Shown piece after piece: positions 46,265 through 54,105 of a stretch of 64,000 bases of DNA. The DNA is taken from positions 1 to 64,000 of the forward strand of contig NZ_JABBMT010000016.1 of assembly GCF_012927645.1 (NCBI RefSeq). The letters run 5' to 3'. Under the pieces are notes generated by a model. The model searched no databases. It saw only the letters and a list, made by a program, of their open reading frames with translations, and had not been told where the DNA came from. Positions within the stretch are counted from its first letter, which is position 1, and each line of letters opens with the position of its first letter. The position numbers and the translations under genes were made by a program. The DNA is from Pseudoalteromonas arctica. Its GTDB lineage: Bacteria > Pseudomonadota > Gammaproteobacteria > Enterobacterales > Alteromonadaceae.

Positions 46265-47398
46265 GTGAGTAGCTCAATATCCGATCACACGCAGTTAGCC
46301 CTTGATATAAAACAGTGGGGTAAAGAACTTGGCTTTGCTGAAGTTGGCATCACTGACATTGACTTATCTAAGCACGAGGCACAATTACAGCGCTGGCTTG
46401 ATGCGGGTTATCACGGGTCAATGGATTATATGGCGGCACATGGTATGAAACGCGCTCGCCCTGCGGAACTAGTCCCAGGCACTGTGCGGGTTATATCAGT
46501 AAAAATGAATTATCTGCCCCCCGATGCAAGCTTTGCTAAAACCCTCAAAAATACCGATAAAGCGTATATTAGTCGTTATGCGTTAGGCCGTGATTATCAT
46601 AAACTGATGCGCAATCGATTAAAGAAATTAGGTCAAAAAATTGAGCTGCAAATCGGTCAATTAGGTTATCGGCCATTCGTTGATTCAGCGCCAGTATTAG
46701 AACGCCAACTCGCTGAAAAAGCAGGTTTAGGTTGGCGTGGAAAACACAGCTTGCTAATCAATAAAGAAGCCGGTTCTTGGTTCTTTTTGGGTGAGTTATT
46801 TGTTGATATCCCTTTACCAATTGATAAGCCCAATGAGTTTGAGGGATGTGGGAAGTGTGTAGCCTGCATAACTTTATGCCCAACCGGCGCAATTGTAGAG
46901 CCTTACGTAGTTGATGCGCGCAAGTGTATTTCTTATCTTACTATTGAGCTACAAGGGCCAATCCCAGAGCAATATCGCTCACTATTAGGTAATCGCGTTT
47001 ACGGCTGTGATGATTGCCAATTAGTTTGCCCATGGAACCGCTACGGGCAAATTACCGATGAAGCCGACTTTCACCCACGAACACAATTAAAAGATAAAGA
47101 TTTACTTGATTTATTTAGTTGGGATGAAGCCACCTTTTTAAAAAATACCGAAGGCAGTCCAATCCGTCGAATTGGCCATCAGCGCTGGCTCCGAAATATT
47201 GCTGTAGGTTTAGGTAATGCGCAATTTAGCCAATCGATCGTTGACGCGCTCAGCGCCAGTTATGATCAATCAACCGAGTTGGTAAAAGAACACATAGAGT
47301 GGGCGATTAAGCAACAACGCTCAAAGCAAGATAAGCTACTAAGAAAAACCGCCCGTTTGATACGTATCGTAGAAAAGGGTTTACCAAGAGATGCGTAG
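46265..47398 (+). CDS. queG: Epoxyqueuosine reductase QueG
   Basis: QueG reduces epoxyqueuosine to queuosine in tRNA using a cobalamin cofactor and two [4Fe-4S] clusters. The 377-residue protein has CGKCVACITLCPTGAI and CISYLTIE...YGCDDCQLVCPWN, the two cluster motifs, and the N-terminal cobalamin-binding domain (about 10-180). The start is a GTG at 46265. It stands alone here, not with nnr and tsaE as in E. coli. Confidence 0.95.
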   Translation: MSSSISDHTQLALDIKQWGKELGFAEVGITDIDLSKHEAQLQRWLDAGYHGSMDYMAAHGMKRARPAELVPGTVRVISVKMNYLPPDASFAKTLKNTDKAYISRYALGRDYHKLMRNRLKKLGQKIELQIGQLGYRPFVDSAPVLERQLAEKAGLGWRGKHSLLINKEAGSWFFLGELFVDIPLPIDKPNEFEGCGKCVACITLCPTGAIVEPYVVDARKCISYLTIELQGPIPEQYRSLLGNRVYGCDDCQLVCPWNRYGQITDEADFHPRTQLKDKDLLDLFSWDEATFLKNTEGSPIRRIGHQRWLRNIAVGLGNAQFSQSIVDALSASYDQSTELVKEHIEWAIKQQRSKQDKLLRKTARLIRIVEKGLPRDA

Positions 47399-47421
47399 CT
47401 TCCCCCCATTGATTATTATCA

Positions 47422-48552
47422 TTACTTTTTCAATAAGATAGACAAGTCTTGTTCAATTTCATGAAAAGCGGCTTTCACCCCCTGCACAGACTCTACACGG
47501 GCAACTGATTTTTGAATAGCTTGATCTACCTTCTGATAAATAAACACTTCTTGATCTTCATCTAACCCCATTGACGGGATCCGCTGCTCTAACTCTTCTT
47601 GTAAACACTTAAATACAGCTTCGTTACTTTTATGGTTTTCATTTAACAGCTCAATTAAGCTATGAAACTTGCTATTAACCATAGTAATTGCATCATTTAG
47701 CTTTGCTTGCTGCGACTGTAAAGCTTCACGAGTCATGATTGCTCGTAGCTGTTGCTCTGTGACACTGACAATAAAGCACACATGATCACGGATCCGGCCA
47801 TGCTTATCAGGGTCGTGATCTGGCATATTTAAAATCAATAAACTAATTAATTCATAATTAACTAAGATACGATGGGAAAACTCATGTATGCGGCCCTTAC
47901 TTTTTAGCATATCAAACAATTCAATTACAATTGGCGAACACGTACCATTTAGGGCAAAGTGTTCAGGAGCATCCATACGCGCTCTAAACTCAACATTACC
48001 TTGTAAGTCAAACAATCTTAAACAATGAACTAAGGCTTCACCCAACGCTTTAGTGTTGTTAATCATACCAATACTCTCAATATAATTAACTATTTGCCCC
48101 ATTTCACTACTGTTTGCCATGGCGTTAAATGCGGTTGACGTGGCCTCTTCAACTTGCTGTTCTAACGATTTTTTTTCAATGAGTACTTGGTTAAGAATTT
48201 GCAGTTTTGATTTAAGTTCGTCCTGCCCAAATGGCTTAACTATATAATCTTCTGCACCGACTGCATAACCTTCCATCCGCTCCTCGACAGTACCTCTGGC
48301 TGACACGAACATTACGATAATATTTGCCGTACTAGGGTTTGCTTTTAGTTTTCTACATACCTCATAACCATTCATTTGTGGCATACTCACGTCAAGTAAG
48401 ATTACTTGCGGCGCAAATTCTTCGACTATGCTAAGGCACTCTGGACCACTGCTAACCATCTTTAATTCAAAATCAAGATCCAGCAATATCTCTTCTATAA
48501 TTTCTAAATTAAAAGGCTCATCATCAACAGCTAGTATTCTCGTTAAAGGCAT
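47422..48552 (-). CDS. Response regulator with an unassigned C-terminal region
   Basis: The 376-residue protein has an N-terminal receiver domain (about 1-125) with D54 as the phosphoacceptor (VILLDVSMPQM) and the conserved KPF loop (DYIVKPFGQDEL). Residues 125-376 match no output domain I recognise; they are mainly helical, without HTH, GGDEF or HD motifs. I start it at MPLTRILAVDDEP (48552); an ATG at 48570 would add six residues. It follows the hybrid kinase gene, so it is probably its partner. Confidence 0.8.
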   Translation of the reverse strand: MPLTRILAVDDEPFNLEIIEEILLDLDFELKMVSSGPECLSIVEEFAPQVILLDVSMPQMNGYEVCRKLKANPSTANIIVMFVSARGTVEERMEGYAVGAEDYIVKPFGQDELKSKLQILNQVLIEKKSLEQQVEEATSTAFNAMANSSEMGQIVNYIESIGMINNTKALGEALVHCLRLFDLQGNVEFRARMDAPEHFALNGTCSPIVIELFDMLKSKGRIHEFSHRILVNYELISLLILNMPDHDPDKHGRIRDHVCFIVSVTEQQLRAIMTREALQSQQAKLNDAITMVNSKFHSLIELLNENHKSNEAVFKCLQEELEQRIPSMGLDEDQEVFIYQKVDQAIQKSVARVESVQGVKAAFHEIEQDLSILLKK

Positions 48553-48617
48553 AATTATCATCCATTTCATAATTCATATTAATAGTTTAGTCGTAAAAAA
48601 AACTCTTACCAGTAATG

Positions 48618-50615
48618 CTAAGTAATTTCCTCTTGCGTAGCAGCAGTTTTGATTTCTAAAGGTAGAGTTATACGAATTGTCGTACCTCCTGAGCTGTTGT
48701 TATGAGCAGAAATAAGACCTTTATGTAATGATACAAATTCACGACACAAAGCTAAGCCAAGCCCAGTCCCGCCAGCACCATTATTGGTTTTGCTACTTTG
48801 TACAAATTTTGAGAACACATGTTCAAGCTCATCATCGGGGATCCCTATACCACTATCAATCACTTCAATAATTGCCTGCTCGTGCTGCTTAATTAAAACG
48901 ACTTCAATACAACTCTGCGGCTCACTAAACTTCAACGCATTACCGAGAATATTGCGCAATAATTGATTTATTTGCTCTTCATCGCAGTCAATTATAAAAG
49001 GCGATTTTTGTGGTAAGTACTTCACCTCAACCTCTTTTTCCAAAGCAGTACCTAACACATCGTCAATACTGGTTTTAATGATATTATTAAGGTTATGGGG
49101 CCGAGGGTTAAAAGGAAACTTACCAACATCGAGTTTAGATAAGTCGAGTAAATTATTAAGTAATGAAAGCAGCCGCTCGCCACTACATTCAATGCGAGAT
49201 AAATATTTCTGCAACTTTTCAACCGAAATATCACCTCTGCCGAGTTTATCTAAACCAAAACGAGCAAAACTTAATATTGAATGCATAGGAGTACGTAATT
49301 CATGGGACATGTTAGCAAGAAACTCTGATTTGCTGTGATTTGCTGCCTCAGCGACATTTTTAGCGTCTTCAAGCTGGGATGTTCGGGCACATACTTGTTC
49401 TTCAAGCATATCTTTTGCTTCGAGTAATAGCTCCTCTTTAAGTTTAAGGTGAGTAACATTTTTAAAAATAACTGCGAGTGCAATATCATCATGATGGTCT
49501 ATTTCATTAAATGAGCCAACTAATGGAATGGTATCTTCGTCTTCCATTGGCAGATACACGTCACAACTAAATTGACGATTTTTATTTAACGTCGCTATTT
49601 TTTCTTTGATTTGCTCAGCAGATGTTGCATCCAATAAAGTAAATATTGAGCTGCTTTTAAGTGCCTTTGCAGACAGGCGAAATAGTTTAGAGCAAGCATC
49701 GTTTGCTTCAATCACTTCACCATTGCGCTCAAATAACATAATCGCATCAGGTGTATGCTTATAAATAACGCGTAACAAACTATCTTTTTCAATAAGTGCA
49801 TCAACGGTATCTTGTAGGCGTTCAACCAACTCTGTGTTATGTCGTCTTAACAACTCAGTTTGCCAAAGTTTATGCACCGATTGCAGTATCATATTTTCAT
49901 TGATCGGTTTAACGAGTACATCTTCCACCCCTTGACGGATAGCTTCAATCATCGACACTTGATTTGGTTTTGAAGTGAATAGTAGGCAACGACATTGCGG
50001 GTATAATACTTTGAGGGCGGCAAATACTTCTAAACCAGAGCCATCTGGCAAGCTAAAATCGCTCAATAGCAGATCAATTTCATGCCCTTGTGTTTTGCTA
50101 ACCGCAGAGCTAATGCTATTAGCTGTAATGGTTTTAATATGAGCACCTAATAGACTATTTGCTATTTTTTCAAGCCGCTGTGGAATATGGTCGACCAGCA
50201 ATACCGTTGGTAATACTAAAACACTATCAGAGCCAAGCTCTAAAACATTCTCCAATAAGGTGCTGATCTCTTTATTCGCAAAAAATGGATAAATCACCAG
50301 AGCATTTGGCATCAGCCGATTAAGATCACTAAATGAAGAAAGTTGTTCATTGTTTTCAACTTTAGGTGCCAGCAGTAAAAAGCGCTCTTGACTGACCTGT
50401 GTCACTAAAAAACTTGCGGTAGCCACTGGAACACCGTGGGCAATAGTCACTAAATCATAATTATTAAACGCTATGCATTCCGGTAGCATTGAAAAATGGA
50501 TCAATTCAACTTCACAGCCAATCAATTCAAGCAATACTTTTATTCGCATCGCTAAAATACTATTGCTATCAACGATCAATATTTTCCGCACAGCTTTGAC
50601 CCCGCTTTTCATCAA
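48618..50615 (-). CDS. Hybrid histidine kinase with REC-REC-PAS-HisKA-HATPase order
   Basis: The 665-residue protein starts with two receiver domains: the first (about 10-128) has no phosphoacceptor aspartate (DLVTIAHG at its site) and is degenerate; the second (about 137-250) has D186. A PAS domain (about 283-395), the HisKA H-box with H438 (NMSHELRTP), and an HATPase domain follow, with N-box GNALKFSEP, DSGIGIP and GTGLGLAL. There is no membrane segment, so it is a soluble kinase. Its gene lies 65 bases upstream of the response regulator. Confidence 0.88.
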   Translation of the reverse strand: MMKSGVKAVRKILIVDSNSILAMRIKVLLELIGCEVELIHFSMLPECIAFNNYDLVTIAHGVPVATASFLVTQVSQERFLLLAPKVENNEQLSSFSDLNRLMPNALVIYPFFANKEISTLLENVLELGSDSVLVLPTVLLVDHIPQRLEKIANSLLGAHIKTITANSISSAVSKTQGHEIDLLLSDFSLPDGSGLEVFAALKVLYPQCRCLLFTSKPNQVSMIEAIRQGVEDVLVKPINENMILQSVHKLWQTELLRRHNTELVERLQDTVDALIEKDSLLRVIYKHTPDAIMLFERNGEVIEANDACSKLFRLSAKALKSSSIFTLLDATSAEQIKEKIATLNKNRQFSCDVYLPMEDEDTIPLVGSFNEIDHHDDIALAVIFKNVTHLKLKEELLLEAKDMLEEQVCARTSQLEDAKNVAEAANHSKSEFLANMSHELRTPMHSILSFARFGLDKLGRGDISVEKLQKYLSRIECSGERLLSLLNNLLDLSKLDVGKFPFNPRPHNLNNIIKTSIDDVLGTALEKEVEVKYLPQKSPFIIDCDEEQINQLLRNILGNALKFSEPQSCIEVVLIKQHEQAIIEVIDSGIGIPDDELEHVFSKFVQSSKTNNGAGGTGLGLALCREFVSLHKGLISAHNNSSGGTTIRITLPLEIKTAATQEEIT

Positions 50616-50687
50616 CTTAACATGATAAAAGCGTAGTCTAAGTTTTCTGCATTAACATCATCTAAAGGATTATTTTTAGTCGTATAT

Positions 50688-51176
50688 CTACCCTAAATGC
50701 TTACCTAAGATAGTTAAGCTGTAATGGTTGTCATCCAAAATAGCCACATTCGGTAAGTTTCCCCATTGTTGATAACCAAAGCGCTCGAACAATTTAATAC
50801 TCGGTATATTATGACTAAATATAAATGCTAGTAGCACTTTAATATTTAATGGCTTAGCTTGCTCCTGGGCAAAAGCAAGTAAGTGCTTACCAAGCCCTTG
50901 ACCTTGTGCAAATGCGGTAATATAGATACTGATTTCTACCGTTGCATCATAGGCTGGACGACCATAAAAAGATTTATAACTAAGCCAAGCTATCACCTTA
51001 GAGTCTTGCTCATAAACGTAAATAGGCCGCTGCTTAGTATGGCTATTAAACCAACTTTGCTTGTCTGCTATGCTTACTTGTTCGGTGTCGGCTGTAACCA
51101 TTCTACTTGCTATTGTTTCATTATAAATTGCAACTATGGCGGCTAAATCATTACTATTTGCTAATCGTATTGTCAT
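50688..51176 (-). CDS. GNAT family N-acetyltransferase
   Basis: The 162-residue protein has the GNAT fold with the acetyl-CoA site TAFAQGQGLGKHLLAFA (QGQGLG, about 92-97) and the start IRLANSNDLAAIVAIYNETI, which resembles the phosphinothricin/L-amino-acid N-acetyltransferase branch. The substrate cannot be told from sequence alone. It is a single-gene unit divergent from the peroxidase gene. Confidence 0.85.
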   Translation of the reverse strand: MTIRLANSNDLAAIVAIYNETIASRMVTADTEQVSIADKQSWFNSHTKQRPIYVYEQDSKVIAWLSYKSFYGRPAYDATVEISIYITAFAQGQGLGKHLLAFAQEQAKPLNIKVLLAFIFSHNIPSIKLFERFGYQQWGNLPNVAILDDNHYSLTILGKHLG

Positions 51177-51300
51177 TTTGTTTTTAGCGGTTGTTGATCA
51201 CTTCATTGCATAGTAACGTATGAGTTAAGGTCACACCACTGCAAAATAAACGGTAGACTGCCATCCAGGGTGATCAGCCACAACAAGTTAAGGAGTCGGT

Positions 51301-51873
51301 ATGTTTAAAAAGTTATTATTATACTGCGCAATACTCAGTTGCAGTGTTTATGCGCAGCCAGAGCAAACCAACCAGCGGCAAGTTGAGGCTACATCATGTG
51401 ATGATTTTACTAATGTTACTATGCGTAAGCTTCGCTCTAAAGAGAGTATTAATTTATGTCAATTCAAGAATAAACCCTTATTGATAGTCAATACAGCAAG
51501 CAACTGCGGTTTTACGCCACAATTTGAAGGGCTTGAAGCGTTATATCAAAAATACCAAGACCAAGGCTTAGTGATACTGGGATTTCCTTCTGATGATTTT
51601 TTCCAAGAAGAAGATGACGAAAAAGCCACTGCTAAAGTCTGTTTTGTAAATTACGGTGTGACCTTCCCGATGTTTGCCACCAGCGAAGTCAGAGGCCGTG
51701 ATGCCAATGCTATATTTAAACATTTAAATGCCCAAACGAGCTCGCCAAATTGGAACTTTTATAAATACCTCGTATCTGCAGATCGAAAGCAGGTCGAACG
51801 TTTTAATAGCAAAACCAAGCCAGATTCAGGCAAATTAGTTAAAGCGATAGAACAAGCAATTTCAGATATTTAA
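51301..51873 (+). CDS. Exported glutathione peroxidase-family protein
   Basis: The 190-residue protein has a signal peptide (about 1-18, KKLLLYCAILSCSVYA), so it should be periplasmic. The peroxidatic cysteine is C69 (NTASNCGFTPQF) and the WNF motif is present (NWNFYKYL). The conserved GFPxNQF loop is GFPSDDFF here: the active-site glutamine is aspartate, so catalysis may differ. It is a single-gene unit. Confidence 0.88.
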   Translation: MFKKLLLYCAILSCSVYAQPEQTNQRQVEATSCDDFTNVTMRKLRSKESINLCQFKNKPLLIVNTASNCGFTPQFEGLEALYQKYQDQGLVILGFPSDDFFQEEDDEKATAKVCFVNYGVTFPMFATSEVRGRDANAIFKHLNAQTSSPNWNFYKYLVSADRKQVERFNSKTKPDSGKLVKAIEQAISDI

Positions 51874-51958
51874 TTTTCTACTGGTACAAGTAGTTATTAT
51901 TGGACTAGAATAACGTAAGGTTTGATTAAAAAAACACCACTTTGAAACGGGAGATTTT

Positions 51959-52240
51959 ATGACAGTGGCAAGTGCAAGACACATATTAGTAGACAGCGAA
52001 GCGCAGTGCTTAGATTTAAAAACCAAGATTGAGCAAGGCGAGGATTTTGCTGAGTTAGCTAAGACACATTCAAACTGCCCTTCAGGTCAGGATGGCGGTG
52101 CATTAGGAGAGTTTGGTCCTGGTATGATGGTTCCTGAATTTGATAAAGTGGTATTTTCAGCACCCATTAATCAAGTACAAGGCCCTGTACAAACTCAATT
52201 TGGCTACCACTTACTTGAAGTGACCAGCCGTACAGAATAA
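51959..52240 (+). CDS. ppiC: Parvulin-type peptidyl-prolyl isomerase
   Basis: The 93-residue protein is a single PpiC/parvulin domain: ASARHILVDSEAQCLDLKTKI, FAELAKTHSNCPSGQDGGALGEFG, then a C-terminal QFGYHLLEVT. E. coli PpiC also has 93 residues. No signal peptide, so it is cytosolic. A good Shine-Dalgarno (GGGAG) precedes it. Confidence 0.94.
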   Translation: MTVASARHILVDSEAQCLDLKTKIEQGEDFAELAKTHSNCPSGQDGGALGEFGPGMMVPEFDKVVFSAPINQVQGPVQTQFGYHLLEVTSRTE

Positions 52241-52268
52241 CCTTTGTTTTATCACTAATTTAAAAGAC

Positions 52269-52292
52269 AGCCGCCTCTGCGGCTTTCTTTTT
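52269..52292 (+). terminator. Terminator after ppiC
   Basis: AGCCGC pairs with GCGGCT across CTCT, followed by TTCTTTTT, 28 bases after the ppiC stop. Confidence 0.8.
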
Positions 52293-52308
52293 ATCCTAAG
52301 GAAAGCAC

Positions 52309-52887
52309 ATGCAACTATTAGGCTCAACAACCTCGCCATTTGTACGCCGCATTCGTATTTGGGCACTGTTAAATCAATGCAGTCTTGAGTTTATCAACTT
52401 AGATATTTTTTCCGACACTGATCGTCAGCTGATGATACAAAATAACCCAGCCCGAAAAATTCCAGTGCTAATCACTAAGCAGCAAACGTTGGCGGATTCA
52501 AATAACATCATCCGCTTTTTACTCGAACAGCACAGTCAAACTAGTCTGAATTGGCAGCAAGAGCATCTGCTAACAATCATTAATGCATGCAGTGATTCAC
52601 TGGTTGAGCTATTACTTTGTCAGCGCTCAGGATTCGATACGCAGGATGATAAATTATTTTTTAATCTACAAAATGAACGCATTGCTGAAACATTAAGCTA
52701 TTTAAATAACCATTTTGCAGATGCAGAATTTAAAAGCTGTGAATACCTGTGCATCAGTTTATACTGCTTACTTGATTGGATTTGCTTTCGCGAGCTAACG
52801 GATCTAACGGCACATACCGAGTTAATGAAGTTCTATCACTCATTTGCTCAGCAACAGGCAGTGCAGCAAACCGATCCACGTAATTAA
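52309..52887 (+). CDS. Glutathione S-transferase-like protein
   Basis: The 192-residue protein has an N-terminal thioredoxin-like domain with TTSPFVRRIRIWALLNQC and NPARKIPVLI, LADSNNIIRFLLEQH (the glutathione-site SNxI pattern), and an all-helical C-terminal half. A serine/threonine near the start (STTSPF) fits the GST active site. It starts 17 bases after a terminator and is followed 17 bases later by the DUF2750 gene, with which it may be cotranscribed. Confidence 0.82.
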   Translation: MQLLGSTTSPFVRRIRIWALLNQCSLEFINLDIFSDTDRQLMIQNNPARKIPVLITKQQTLADSNNIIRFLLEQHSQTSLNWQQEHLLTIINACSDSLVELLLCQRSGFDTQDDKLFFNLQNERIAETLSYLNNHFADAEFKSCEYLCISLYCLLDWICFRELTDLTAHTELMKFYHSFAQQQAVQQTDPRN

Positions 52888-52904
52888 CATTTAAGGGTAA
52901 ACAC

Positions 52905-53255
52905 ATGAGTGATATCGAAATTGAATCAGAACTGGTAAGTTTTGTTGAAAAAGTACGTCAAAGTGAACAAATCTGGGCGCTAGGTACGGAAGATGGCGGT
53001 TTTGTGGTTTGTGACTCTAACCAATTTGAAAACACCGATGTACTACTATTGTGGGAAAGTGAAGCAACAGCAAAAGCCCAGTGTAAAGAAGAGTGGGCCG
53101 ATTACAATCCACTGCAAATCACCTTGGATGAATTTTTAGATGACTGGGTTGAAGATCTAAAAGAAGATGATGCTCTGGTTGGCCTAAACTGGAATGACGA
53201 CCAAGTATGTGTTGAAATCGAGCCGGTTGGATTAGCACGCGCACTAAGCGAGTAA
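52905..53255 (+). CDS. DUF2750 protein
   Basis: The 116-residue acidic protein matches the DUF2750 pattern: an N-terminal helix, IWALGTEDGGFVVCDS, LLLWESEATAKAQCKEEW and ITLDEFLDDWVEDLKEDDALVGLNW. The function of the family is unknown. No signal peptide or membrane segment. Confidence 0.75.
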   Translation: MSDIEIESELVSFVEKVRQSEQIWALGTEDGGFVVCDSNQFENTDVLLLWESEATAKAQCKEEWADYNPLQITLDEFLDDWVEDLKEDDALVGLNWNDDQVCVEIEPVGLARALSE

Positions 53256-53278
53256 GCATTATTTAACATTGCTTTACT

Positions 53279-53307
53279 GCGCTAGTTTATTTGCTATAAA
53301 CTAGCGC
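53279..53307 (+). terminator. Hairpin after the DUF2750 gene
   Basis: GCGCTAGTTTA pairs perfectly with TAAACTAGCGC across a 7-base loop, followed by AAATCTTT. Confidence 0.65.
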
Positions 53308-53332
53308 AAATCTTTACTTTCAGGGTATTACG

Positions 53333-54013
53333 TTGAAATCCCATCTTGGTCGCCGCCCTTTTTCCGCTATGGAATTACATACGCTTTACCATGGCTATAT
53401 ATATGGTGATCAACGCTTACCTCGCGAACAACCGAAACATTGGCATTTCTGGCTCCCTTTAATCGCTTATTATAGTGGCGCTTACAGTGATGAAATTGGC
53501 CAGTTACAGCTGTGCGATATTGTTGAACATCAACAGATCCTTTGTTTTCATTTCCATACCCACGGCAAAATAAAAGCCCGTATTGTGCCTATCCATCAAG
53601 CACTTTTTGATGCTGGCTTAAACGAGTATATAACAACCGTTAAACAACGGGGACACAGTCGCCTATTGTTTGACCTGCCATCTAAATCAGGTCGCTATAG
53701 CGAAAAAGTTCGCATTTGGTTCTCTGGTGAAGGAGAGCGTGCCGGCTACTTACAAAAGTGTGACATTCCCAATATCGATCAACTTGGTATGAAAACCGCT
53801 GTCAGCAGTCTCAGGCTCAATTTTGAGCAGCAAATCCGCATTTATGCAATTCAAGCAGGCAATAAAGATGCTTTTAATTATCTACTTGGCTTTAATGAAT
53901 ATGAATTGACTGAATTTAGCGATGTAACCACCCTTGATCAGATCTGCCAACAAATACGCGTGATCAACCAGCACATTGATTGGCACCGCTTTAATCAACG
54001 CCATACCATTTAA
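53333..54013 (+). CDS. Tyrosine recombinase-fold protein with lost catalytic residues
   Basis: The 226-residue protein resembles the catalytic domain of phage-type integrases: FWLPLIAYYSGAYSDEIGQLQLCDI corresponds to the region that holds Arg I, HGKIKARIVPIH to the beta-hairpin lysine, and SSLRLNF to HxxR. Arg I is Y51, the HxxR histidine is S158 (R161 is kept), the LGH histidine is F187 and the nucleophile position is probably F195. It should therefore be unable to recombine DNA. The start is a TTG with AGGGT upstream. No attachment site or mobile element is adjacent. Confidence 0.72.
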   Translation: MKSHLGRRPFSAMELHTLYHGYIYGDQRLPREQPKHWHFWLPLIAYYSGAYSDEIGQLQLCDIVEHQQILCFHFHTHGKIKARIVPIHQALFDAGLNEYITTVKQRGHSRLLFDLPSKSGRYSEKVRIWFSGEGERAGYLQKCDIPNIDQLGMKTAVSSLRLNFEQQIRIYAIQAGNKDAFNYLLGFNEYELTEFSDVTTLDQICQQIRVINQHIDWHRFNQRHTI

Positions 54014-54105
54014 CAAATTTTGTTACCAACTAGCTCATTACTCACTGCTTAAAAACTGTTAGGATAACTAAGACAAACTCTAACAAGAAAATATCAGGAT
54101 CCTCT

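Noticed and set aside
53333-54013. Integrated mobile element around the recombinase homologue
   Set aside because: The flanking genes are ordinary chromosomal genes, no direct repeats or attachment sites are visible, and the protein has lost its catalytic residues.
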